Positions 1 through 7,531 of a stretch of DNA of 11,699 nucleotides are shown here, piece by piece. The stretch is from Dimargaris cristalligena (lineage: Eukaryota > Kickxellomycota > Dimargaritomycetes > Dimargaritales > Dimargaritaceae). Location of the stretch: the NCBI GenBank assembly GCA_027576995.1, contig JANBQC010000754.1:1-11699 (forward strand). The letters run 5' to 3'. The notes beneath the pieces are model-generated. The model did no database searches. It saw only the letters and a program-made list of their open reading frames with translations, and was not told the origin of the DNA. A program made the position numbers and the translations under genes. Each line of letters begins with the position of its first letter. Positions within the stretch are counted from its first letter, which is position 1.

Positions 1-117
1 TTTCATATTTCCGCAGAGATGAACCAATCCCCTAAGTATTATTTGTACTGGCGGAACAGCGGCAACACACACAGAAGCAGCGGGATTGCTAGCCCCATGC
101 CGCTAGGCATGGGTTAA
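1..117 (+). CDS. possible 3' end of a gene entering from the left edge (partial)
   Basis: Frame 1 is open from the first base to a TAA at 115-117 and encodes 38 residues ending in MPLGMG. The composition (N, S, G, Y, R, few Leu) looks more like a protein tail than translated AT-rich spacer. An ATTAAA polyadenylation-type hexamer follows at 125-130, 8 nt after the stop, which fits a gene end but is rather close. I recognise no family. The stretch could equally be chance, since 38 codons is short, and a 93-codon frame on the opposite strand ends at 126. Confidence 0.25.
   Translation, partial: FHISAEMNQSPKYYLYWRNSGNTHRSSGIASPMPLGMG
92..115. repeat. 8-bp perfect hairpin with GCTA loop
   Basis: CCCATGCC at 94-101 and GGCATGGG at 106-113 are perfect complements around a 4-nt loop. 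The hairpin overlaps the end of the left-edge open frame. No U-run follows it, so it is not a bacterial-type terminator. It may be a chance palindrome or an RNA 3'-end structure. Confidence 0.5.
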
Positions 118-200
118 CTGGCCTATTAAAACGGGAAAGCAGTTATACTGGGTTTATCACTGTCGCCGGCATTCGATATTGTAGATCCATCGAGTATACA

Positions 201-212
201 ATATATATATAT
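201..212. repeat. (AT)6 microsatellite
   Basis: Pure AT dinucleotide run, about 207 bp before the secreted-protein start codon. It could provide a TATA-type element for that gene, but nothing else supports this. Confidence 0.6.
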
Positions 213-418
213 GTAAGGTCTACGGTGGCCACTGTATTTCCGCGCCATTATTTCACTGACCGATATTACATTTTCTTCACATTCATCATCTGGAAACTCC
301 CCACCTGTACCTCCATAAGCACCATTACTGGACATATTAGTTCGCCAATCCCGTTGCGACCTCTTTCGGCAACCCGCCACCACTTTTTCGCCAACCCATC
401 TCCCCATTGCTAGTCATA

Positions 419-763
419 ATGAAACTTATATTTTTACTAATTGCTGTGCTGTTCGCTAATGCCGCTGCTGGCGAAACTGGGAAAACAGCCCCTAAATCAA
501 GGTTTACGGAGCGTTTTGATTTAGATCCCGGACACTACAATAAGCCGACAACCCCACTCCCTAAGCCAATATCTCAACCCTTTAAGTATAAGCCAACACC
601 CCCCGCCCCCGCTCCCAAAACCAAAATACAAAGAACTAAGGAGTCTGTCTCCAGCGCTATTAAAAAAACTGGCAATGCTCTTTCCAATGCTAAAAATAGG
701 GCTGTCAAATCCCTTTCCAGTGCTAAAAATAAGCTTACAGGCGCGCTTCATATAAAAAAATAG
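419..763 (+). CDS. small secreted proline-rich protein with 11-residue amphipathic repeats
   Basis: A 114-residue protein of no family I recognise. The start is the ATG at 419; the frame is open a few codons upstream but has no other ATG. Residues 1-17 form a classical signal peptide: a Lys, a hydrophobic core of Leu, Ile, Phe and Val, then Asn-Ala-Ala-Ala, with likely cleavage after Ala17. The mature part of about 97 residues lacks cysteine and any membrane segment. Residues about 42-68 are Pro/Lys/Thr-rich. Residues 76-108 are three consecutive 11-mers (SVSSAIKKTGN, ALSNAKNRAVK, SLSSAKNKLTG), a period typical of surface-lying amphipathic helices as in LEA or synuclein-type proteins. The last two 11-mers are also 33-nt DNA duplicates (about 680-700 and 713-733). 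Pro and Lys richness suggests a basic extracellular or cell-wall-associated peptide, possibly effector-like; that is inference. AATAAA lies at 922-927. Confidence 0.6.
   Translation: MKLIFLLIAVLFANAAAGETGKTAPKSRFTERFDLDPGHYNKPTTPLPKPISQPFKYKPTPPAPAPKTKIQRTKESVSSAIKKTGNALSNAKNRAVKSLSSAKNKLTGALHIKK
680..733 (+). repeat. imperfect 33-nt tandem duplication inside the secreted-protein gene
   Basis: CTTTCCAATGCTAAAAATAGG starting at 680 recurs 33 nt later at 713 with only a few substitutions. This duplicates one 11-residue helix unit and suggests the C-terminal domain grew by unit duplication. Confidence 0.75.
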
Positions 764-921
764 CCCTCGTCGTACTGAATCCTAGCCTTACCAATACAAA
801 CAGCGATTTGACGAGTATGGTATTCATTGCTATCAAATGCTGCCTACATTCACCATCTCTTCATCTCCAGACACTCACTTGTGCAGTCACCAGTTTTTTT
901 AAGTTGACATTACTATTCCCC

Positions 922-927
922 AATAAA
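922..927 (+). terminator. AATAAA polyadenylation signal, candidate for the secreted-protein gene
   Basis: Canonical AATAAA on the plus strand, 159 nt after the stop at 763, within a normal 3'-UTR distance. No closer canonical hexamer was seen. Confidence 0.45.
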
Positions 928-1824
928 TCTAATTTTTGCTCAAACTAGCCTGAGATTTCCCTTAATATTGAATATGGCGGCCTGCTGGTAGTATTCAATG
1001 GATTATTGGTATAGTATTATATTAGAAATTTACACTCAAGGCATAATTTAAGGTTTCAGTAATCTAAAGAATATCTGACATGTCCAGAATGCCATAGCAA
1101 TGCATCCCTGAACTACTAACCCTTTGTTTACTGGACCTAGTGCTCAGATACCACTGGCCCAAGGTCTTACCATTTTGGCTGGATGTGCATAAACATGGCT
1201 TAATAGGTATTGAACTTTTTAAAACTGTTAAAGCCAGATACCCACTAATAATTGATTGAAAGAATGACTACTATCCATATAATACCTTGTAGTAGTCAAA
1301 TGACTACTCTGCTCTATTATAATAGTACCTATATACCTCTTCCCAGCTGCCCCTGAATTAAACTGTGAGTATTTTACTACCTTAACTGCTACATCTTGGC
1401 AGTTACTACTTACTGTTGGACCATCTAATCCACCTTAATCCAGCTGGCTTAGGTATCTGAACATATTAGGCCTTATGGTATCATATTAGCCTTCCCATAG
1501 GCACCCCCAGTACTATGGGATCATCCCTTATCATATAACCCTTCCCCTTCCAGACTCTGCCTCTTTACACTAATCACTCCCAGTATTAATCCATAGACTC
1601 TTCCAGTTACCATCAGAGTGTTCTGGATACCCACAATCATCTGGTTGGCCCATTTATATATTTTATAGTCTAAGTAGTACCCTCCCCTTAGGACCTCCCC
1701 TTGGAGCTGTCCCTGTATATATATAACTAGGCCCCATTAGGACTGGTTAGGTTCCTCAGCTTATTCTTACCCCCTAGTTAGCCCCAATAAACTCTATATA
1801 CACTCACTCCCCCTATTCTGACTA

Positions 1825-1869
1825 GTAAGTGTACTAACTGCACATCTCTTACATATCCCTACTACTTAG
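1825..1869 (+). other. intron-like relic: GTAAGT, TACTAAC and TAG in 45 nt
   Basis: GTAAGT (1825-1830), TACTAAC (1832-1838), a pyrimidine-rich run and TTAG (ending 1869) are consensus fungal splice signals in order. The donor-to-branch spacing is too short for normal splicing, and no open frames flank it. It may be a relic or chance. Confidence 0.2.
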
Positions 1870-2049
1870 CCTATATTAGTTAGTGCTATACTCTGTACCT
1901 AATGCTAGTAACCTATTTAGCTAAGCCTAAGCCCCACCTATTACTAGAAGCCTATCCTTGGGACTCTTGATGAACTAAGAGTAATTAACCCAGGTGACAG
2001 TAAACTAAAAAAAAAAGTTTTATTAGTAATTAAGGCCAGAGAAGAAAGA

Positions 2050-2080
2050 ACACTTTTTTTGCAGCAACTCCAAAAAGTGT
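2050..2080. repeat. 9-bp stem, 13-nt loop inverted repeat
   Basis: ACACTTTTT (2050-2058) and AAAAAGTGT (2072-2080) are perfect complements. The right arm is part of the left end of the MITE-like element. Confidence 0.6.
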
Positions 2081-2277
2081 ATCAATGCATCAATCTTTTT
2101 TAAATCCTTGTGTCTTGCCATTAAATGAAACAATAAAATTATAGTTTTACACATGTATACTAGGGATATAGGGCTTTCTCCTGGTGGTATTTATTTTTTA
2201 ATACCTCCCATAGGTGTTGAGTAATTACTATTTAAATTTAAAAGTGTAAAACATTGATACACTTTTAAGAGTCACTA
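2062..2277. mobile_element. MITE-like element with 26-bp imperfect terminal inverted repeats
   Basis: The 26 bases from 2062 rightwards match the reverse complement of the 26 bases ending at 2277 at 21 positions, with an inner perfect 15-bp repeat (2073-2087 against 2252-2266). Most of the outer mismatches are C/T or A/G transitions. The left end begins CAG and contains AAAAGTG, a form common in Tc1/mariner-type ends. The right end abuts a TA run, which would suit TA target sites, but the left flank (TTG) has no clear TA duplication. The interior has no open frame, so it would be non-autonomous. The whole element lies inside the CpG-free block. Confidence 0.5.
2238..2268. repeat. 10-bp stem, 11-nt loop hairpin at the right end of the MITE-like element
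   Basis: TTAAAAGTGT (2238-2247) and ACACTTTTAA (2259-2268) are perfect complements, a subterminal inverted repeat matching the hairpin at the left end (2050-2080). Confidence 0.65.
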
Positions 2278-2294
2278 TATATATATATATATAT
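2276..2294. repeat. (TA)n microsatellite
   Basis: Pure TA run directly at the right end of the MITE-like element; it could be the expanded target site. Confidence 0.7.
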
Positions 2295-2356
2295 TGATTA
2301 TCCATCCAGTCTTTGTACCAGACCATGCACCAACTTCTAGCTGATCACCCAACTGG

Positions 2357-2966
2357 CGGATCTCTGTATAGCAAGACAAAGCATAGCCCTCCATTGCAAT
2401 CTCGATATCCCTATGGGCTAACACTTCTAATATATTTATATCCACTTACTTAACCAGTGAATTGTAAATGGCAGGTGGGGGGGGAGTGAAGCAAAGGGAA
2501 TATACTAGGGGAATGAAACGAGGCACTCTGCCTTGTCCTAGTTAACCCAGAGCTCCAAAAGTACACCACAGGTCTATATCAGAGAAATAAGGTAGAAAAA
2601 AAGTTATTTGGTTGTGCATCTACGAGGTAGTTCAAATCCGATCCGGCAGCTCATTTAGTCAGGTCTTGAATAATAATAGCTATAACATGTAGGTTACATG
2701 TACTGATTCTCCCCCCTAGAGGACCCAATATTATATTATATAGCCATGGCCATGGCCTACATTAAGTTTTTACTTGGCCATCTACAGCCCCGTGAGCAGA
2801 ACAAACCTCCATTTGCATTTCAAATATCGAAATGATATTTTGTCTGGACTTTTCCCAATTAAAAACAAACATCCCGCCTGTATTCAAGTATGTGCTATCT
2901 ATGGAATACTATATAAACGGATAAAGTGAAGTTCCGGCCATAACAACCAAAAGGATAAAGCCGGGA
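2357..2966. other. intergenic spacer, no gene seen
   Basis: About 600 bp of AT-rich sequence in which CpG returns at low density (for example 2357, 2403, 2519, 2629). It contains a G8 run near 2477 and a 14-bp palindrome built on CCATGG at 2743-2756. No open frame or RNA gene is supported. Confidence 0.6.
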
Positions 2967-2967
2967 T

Positions 2968-2979
2968 AATAAATTTATT
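2968..2979. terminator. palindromic AATAAATTTATT polyadenylation signal
   Basis: AATAAA occurs on the plus strand (2968-2973) and on the minus strand (2974-2979) as one 12-bp palindrome. The minus copy lies 88 nt after the splicing-protein stop at 3067 and is its likely polyadenylation signal. The plus copy could serve plus-strand transcription from the left. Confidence 0.6.
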
Positions 2980-3066
2980 TCAAGAATACCTAACGATGGA
3001 AACAACTGAAATTATGTATTATGATTTTCTTTTTCTCATTATCATCCATCTTTCCATCCCGCCAAA

Positions 3067-5364
3067 CTAATGACGACTAGGCCGAGAACGGTCCCGCCCG
3101 AAACTTTGGCTTGGACTGCGTTCCCGTTTACGACCCGAATCACGGTGACGGCTCGACCGTCCTCCACTGGATCGCCGTGATGGGGAAGGGCTACGGCTGC
3201 GACTATGCCGACGTGAGCGCCGGTATTCACCATCACGTTCCCGGACATAATCCCGGTCGCGGGATCGGTCACGGCGGTGAGAGCGCCGGCGAGAGCTCCG
3301 GTCACGATCGCGCTCCCTTTCGCGTTCACGGTCCCGGTCAGGGTAACGACTATGGCGACTGCTGCTGCGTTCCTGGCTACGAGAGCCACGGTGGATTGAA
3401 CGACGCGAGAAAGATTGGGACCGGGACCGGGACCGGGATTGCGCCGCAAGGGGAGAGATACCGGATGGCGGTAGGCCACCACTCCCCAGCCCTACTCCTT
3501 CACCCGCACCTTTTCCGCCCACTCCCCCATTAAGGGAATCCGAACCAGGGTTGCTGCCGTTCGCCGGGATAGAGTTATGGTGATTATAGGCCGTGGAAAC
3601 TCCCGCCGCACCCGCGTACTTCTGGGCAATCCGCATTTGGGCCTCTCGAATCTTCTGCAAAGCGTCCTGGACACTCGTTCCAACCCCGCCCGGGGTTGGG
3701 ATCACCGCATCTCCGCCTCCTAGCGTGGCGGCTGTGGGCTTGGGTGGTTTGATGATGGCGTTTTTTGAATGGTTCACCTTTAAGGGCCGGTTAGCAAACT
3801 GGGCCCCGGTGAGGGCCAAGGCCGCCTGTGCCCCAGCGTAAGCTTCGAATTCGATGAAAGCGAACCGAGTGGGTTGGGAGCTGTCGCCTGCCATGCGCAC
3901 ATAAGCAACAGGGCCGCAGACCTCGAAGAATTGGCGTAAGTCGGCCTCGGGGGCCGTGGAAGCGATATTACCTACGTAGACAGTACGGGAGATCTCTTCG
4001 GCTCGAACCGGATCCATCGAACCAAGTCCGCCTGCAGCAGCACCACTACCACCAGCCGCTAGCATAAAGGCCGGGGAATGGCCATTAGCTGCGCCGGGGG
4101 CAACATCAGCGGTCACGATCATAACCTGGTCGCCCAGTTCCGTACCTGAGAGGTGGAGCGCAGCGACGGCCGGCTGCGCCTCTTTGAAAGTGATTAGACT
4201 CTCGAAGCTATCGGGACGAATGGTGCTATTTCGAGGAATATATTGGTTGAGGGAACGGAGGGAAATGATTACAGCATAGTATAGCAAGATATAGTAAAAG
4301 AGTTAGTCGAAATTTCGATGGGGGAAGCTTAAGAAATTAACGAACCAGTATTATAGGTATCGGAGCGAAACCCTGAATAAATTGATAAACCGCGAGTCCT
4401 ATCTAGGATAGCCATGCCAAACGCACTTGCAATGGCTTGTCACACCGACAGTTAGGCGCTTGTTACACAATATTGCGTCTGAGTTCTGTCCAATTCTCGA
4501 TGCTAGAGACATGGGAATTTAGTCAATAGTGTATGGATCAGGCGTGTATTGAAAGACGGGTACAGCCGCAATACATGGGGGCAATAAAGGGAAAATGCAC
4601 GTCAGATAACCCCCGTGATTATAGAGGCAATTCAGCCAGATGGATAGATAGATAGATAGGCATAGGTGCATATATACAAAATATGGAAAAAAGTACATTG
4701 GCCAGACACATGCAGAAAATTGAACAGGGGACATTGACGGTTAAGGCAGCACCAATTACGAAGAGCGTATAAATATCACCGACACTAACTATGGGTATAC
4801 ACACCGCCGATTCACCCTAGTAGGTAGGTAGGAGTATATATGCCCAGGGCGAAATCGATTTATAAGCCGTTTGACAGACCCGTGAATAAAAAACCAGGTT
4901 TAAAAGCAAAATCAGAAAAACCCACTAACCCTCTACAAGCAAGTGGTAAGAAACACCACCCTCCCAAGAAGAGAGAAACCATATAGACGCGTAAATTACC
5001 TAGGTTTGAGAGTCACCGATTCAATATCGCCCAACAGCCCGAATACATTTTTGAGCAGCGCTTCAGTAGCCACTCGGCATATATTGTTGACCTATTGGCG
5101 AGTAGTAAAGTAGGATAGAAGAGGGAAAGGGACAGTGTGAATTAACAGGGGTACGGAGCGATGAAAAAGTCAGCTACGCACCAGGCATGAGGGAGGCTAT
5201 GATGCATATAAACACTGCGCATCGAAACAAAGAGAATGCTCCCTAAAATGATATACAATACGCGATTTCCCTGAGGTACTCTCCTTCTCTTTCATTAGAG
5301 GAAAATACATAAAACACTTGGAATAGCTTAAAGCAAGGCCTACCTTGATGCGCTTAGTAGCCAT
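3067..5364 (-). CDS. SREK1/SRSF11-like SR splicing factor, two RRMs plus RS domain; complement(join(3067..4225,5000..5091,5344..5364))
   Basis: Nuclear pre-mRNA splicing regulator. The model gives 423 aa. Exon 1 (5364-5344) has an ATG in GCCATGG context and encodes seven residues ending RIK; exon 2 (5091-5000) starts VNNIC and carries ATEALL and GLLGDIES; exon 3 starts at 4225 and completes a split Ser codon. Phases match at both junctions and together rebuild RRM1 (about residues 5-77). RRM2 spans about 118-190, with VYVGNI (120-125) and RFAFIEF (158-164). Its RMAGD..QPTRFAF and NHSKNAI.KPP signatures, and the ALQKIREAQ helix near 226, are what I know from SREK1/SRSF11 proteins. A Gly/Ser linker leads to an Arg/Ser/Asp/Glu-rich RS domain (about 300-423) with RS and RD/RE repeats, expected to be phosphorylated and to recruit spliceosome components. 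The long single open frame alone lacks a proper ATG and half of RRM1. Confidence 0.87.
3417..3438 (-). repeat. coding hexanucleotide repeat (TCCCGG)n in the RS domain
   Basis: About three and a half copies of a 6-nt unit encode alternating Ser-Arg at the start of the RS domain. The run is potentially length-variable without frame loss. Confidence 0.7.
4226..4999 (-). other. intron 2 of the SR-protein gene (774 nt)
   Basis: Donor CCTAG|GTAATT at 4999; acceptor AATAG|C with AG at 4227-4226. A consensus ACTAAC branch point lies at 4307-4302 and the acceptor is the first AG after it, about 78 nt downstream. The intron splits RRM1 between LKP and STIRPDSF. It holds a (GATA)4 run at 4643-4658 and a TAGG run at 4818-4832. 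It is long for a fungal intron, and retention would meet a stop codon (TAA) immediately at the donor. Confidence 0.78.
4643..4658. repeat. (GATA)4 microsatellite inside intron 2
   Basis: Four GATA units on the plus strand (TATC on the transcribed sense). Confidence 0.8.
5092..5343 (-). other. intron 1 of the SR-protein gene (252 nt)
   Basis: Donor AAG|GTAGGC at 5343; acceptor CAATAG|GTC with AG at 5093-5092. A CTGAC branch-type motif lies near 5168-5172, followed by a long pyrimidine tract with no AG before the acceptor, the same layout as intron 2. It joins RIK to VNNI in phase 0, restoring the first RRM strand. Confidence 0.77.
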
Positions 5365-6097
5365 GGCGGATTCAAACTGGATAGAAAAGAAAGGGTGCGA
5401 CTAATGGACAATAAGGAAAATGAAATTGGACCAACTGAAGTGGAAAGAGCGAATAAAGCGAGAGCGAGATAGTTTAAGGTCGTGAAAATAGTTAAAAGGA
5501 GAAAACCCCTCTATGCATGCATATAGGAAATGGGAAACACGGAGTAGTAAGAAAGGGTGATGAGATACCAAAAAAGAAATACTTTAAGGGACGAAAGACA
5601 AACTTGACCCAGGCGAAGAGAACACACAGTATTATTATCCTCCTATATCCTATATAATATACCTCCACCGCCTCTTCCGTATTTCCCGTCCATTGGAAGC
5701 AAGTAAACCATGAAACCCCTCCCAACATTGGTGATTCCATTTTTCCCTTCACAGATTATCCCCGCCAGCCACACAATACATATATGGGAGATTTTATCTG
5801 GATGTTCCCCAATATAATATCCCATTTAGCTGTTACAAATAGGCAGCTAGTATTATTAATTATAACTCACTTCTCTATACAGAGGGTTTCCCATTAGTAA
5901 TTAGATGTGGAAGGGCCGTAAACAGTAGTGGAACAAAGAAATCACACGATGGGTTGGAAAAGACAGGCTAAGGCAGCAATTCATCCCCCTCATAGAGTCC
6001 CGGGGATTCAAAAATATACTAGATTGGCAAAAAATATAATCATAGCTGTTTCGATAATCGCATCAATATGGGAGAGGTTCAACCGAGCTGTATAGCG
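5365..6097. promoter_or_regulatory. upstream region of the SR-protein gene, no coding frame supported
   Basis: On the minus strand the 150 bp before the start codon are pyrimidine-rich and contain a CCAAT word near 5426-5430. No TATA box is obvious. The rest (about 5500-6097) is AT-rich spacer; frames within it are broken and low complexity. Confidence 0.4.
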
Positions 6098-6198
6098 AAA
6101 AATCCATTGGATGAAGCAAATATTACTGGTTAAAAATAAATCTCCCATACATTATCATTTAAAACCTTATACAGCTGGGCCGAATTTCACCCATATAT
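6098..6198 (+). repeat. left arm of a diverged inverted repeat (copy A)
   Basis: This about 100-bp stretch, from AAAAATCC to TTTCACCCATATAT, matches the reverse complement of 11594-11698 at close to 90% by hand alignment (about 11 differences, mostly substitutions, one 1-nt gap). Inward homology stops at an AT-rich stretch. Together the arms bracket the PPZ gene at a distance of 5.5 kb. They may be two copies of a dispersed repeat or ends of a larger element. Confidence 0.85.
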
Positions 6199-6346
6199 TT
6201 TAAATGAACCAAACACATGGGAATATGGTATAAACTATCCTTCGCAAAATTGCACGTCAATTTATTTATGAATGGAGCAAAAACACACACACATAGAAAT
6301 AGAGAAAAGATACGTAGAACCAACCAACGAAAAATAAAATAAAAAT

Positions 6347-6363
6347 GAAGAAGAAGAAGAAAA
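6347..6363. repeat. (GAA)5 microsatellite
   Basis: GAA trinucleotide run in the spacer downstream of the PPZ gene. Confidence 0.75.
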
Positions 6364-6564
6364 TCCAGACGGTAACAGACAGTGGAAGTATGGTAATACA
6401 TTAATACAGCGAATGTAAACGGAAGAGATTGGGATTGATAATAGGACGATAAAGCAGGGTGATGAATGGGATGGAGAGGAAATGCCCAATGGGTTTCAAA
6501 AGTAAATGATAATAATAGTATAAAAGAATCTTGCGCAAGTGGATAAGTGTTGTTGAGTAAGGCA

Positions 6565-6578
6565 TAGTAGTAGTAGTA
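6565..6578. repeat. (TAG)4 microsatellite
   Basis: TAG trinucleotide run in the spacer; it inserts stops in one plus frame and Tyr runs in the minus frame. Confidence 0.75.
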
Positions 6579-7531
6579 CTGGTGATAATAGTCCACAGCA
6601 CAGCAATGAAACGACACAAGTGGTCGACTCTAGGAAAATATAAGAGGAATAGCATCCCCTCGGGTATACACCAGGAACCATCAGTGGGTGGGGGTCCGTA
6701 TCCATTTTGCGTAGAAATGAATAGTAGTAATAGCAAAAATAAAAATAAAAGTAATGACGATGTCGATGTCGATGATGGATATAAGATCACAATCAAATAA
6801 GAGATCCGAAAAAGGGAATGTGAGAGGGTGAGAACATGGTACAAAGGCTTCGCCTTAGATTGAAGAGAAGATGCCACAGAAGAAATGAAATACGTAAATA
6901 AAAGCAGTATAGGATGATTTGGTGCTTTGGCAGGCCGAGAAAACCCTCAAGGAAGTAGTAAATATTGGATTAAGATTGGGTGCACCAAGGTGTGTATAGA
7001 GATAAGAAGGGAGCGGACACACACACGAAAGGAAGAGAAGTACGTTGAGAGCTGGCTGAATGGATAGTGTGTGACCCCTCTCTCCCACTGCGCTTGGGTG
7101 GGTGGCCTTTGGAACTATAGCCATGGGCCATAATGAATCGGGACCAAACCCTGTGGAGAATATAATAAGATAGAATAGAAAGAGTATCATCATATGATGA
7201 ATAGAGTCGGGCCAAAATAGGTGAGATTAGTGGGTCCACGCTCTCTGCCTCTTAATCCACCCCACCAGGCATATTCAACGCTACCCATTGGCAATATGTC
7301 TCCCCCCCTTTAACCCTTTCCCCACAATGGGAAGGAATGGTAGAAGGAAGACGATGGTAACCGTAAGGTAAAATCGGACATTCCACTAGGCCACCCCTAC
7401 CTAACCAAGGACCAACTCATTATGGGGTTTAAGAAGGGCCAACTCTCTCTCTTATTCTTCCAATAAGAAAACTACTATATAAAACTATATAGGTGTATAT
7501 ATATATGGATTTGTACACACATGGGCATATA

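Larger units (their letters stand above)
980..2356. other. CpG-free non-coding block (1,377 bp)
   Basis: Reading every line and line junction, I find no CG dinucleotide from 980 to 2356, and only one (978-979) between 814 and 2356. C and G are both present: in 1501-1620 plus 1681-1740 I count 63 C and 23 G. CpG is common in the flanking genes. No long open frame exists, and TAG, TAA and CTA words are frequent. The plus strand is C-rich over about 1320-1960, a strong strand asymmetry. The pattern fits a decayed repeat that lost methylated CpG by deamination; the parent element cannot be recognised. Confidence 0.8.
6199..7531. other. intergenic spacer between the PPZ 3' end and the repeat arm
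   Basis: Purine-rich on the plus strand over about 6290-6900, with GAA repeats at 6347-6363, TAG repeats at 6565-6578, CA repeats near 7016-7025 and TA repeats near 7494-7505. Several 70-150-codon minus-strand frames here are Leu/Ser/Tyr/Phe-rich translations of CT-rich DNA and mostly lack ATG starts; I do not consider them genes. The PPZ 3' UTR presumably occupies the right end; AATAAG on the minus strand at 7456-7451 is a weak polyadenylation candidate. Confidence 0.5.

Noticed and set aside
126..407. 93-codon minus-strand frame with an ATG at 407 and an acidic middle part
   Set aside because: It would start only 11 bp from the divergent secreted-protein ATG, its second half translates an AT microsatellite, and no family is recognisable. 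Possible but not supported.
1263..1310. short direct and inverted repeats of AATGACTACT / AGTAGTCA
   Set aside because: Only 8-10 bp, in low-complexity DNA; no larger structure follows from them.
2618..2655. tRNA B-box-like word GTTCAAATC near 2630
   Set aside because: The flanking bases do not form a T-stem or acceptor stem, and no A-box or anticodon arm is found upstream.
2743..2756. 14-bp palindrome GCCATGGCCATGGC
   Set aside because: Perfect, but it is just two overlapping CCATGG units without any associated feature; could be a protein-binding site but there is no context.
3111..3533. 140-codon plus-strand frame rich in Gly and His
   Set aside because: Antisense shadow of the repetitive RS-domain codons of the SR-protein gene.
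4001..4016. minus-strand GGTTCGAGCC resembling a tRNA B-box
   Set aside because: It lies within the coding sequence of the SR protein (DPVRAEE region) with no cloverleaf around it.
6401..6877. 158-codon minus-strand frame rich in Leu, Ser and Tyr
   Set aside because: Translation of CT-rich and TAG-repeat DNA, no ATG at its start, no domain; overlapping frames in the same tract are equally open.
6855..7239. two overlapping minus-strand frames of 112 and 89 codons
   Set aside because: They overlap in different frames within CT-rich spacer and show no conserved motif.
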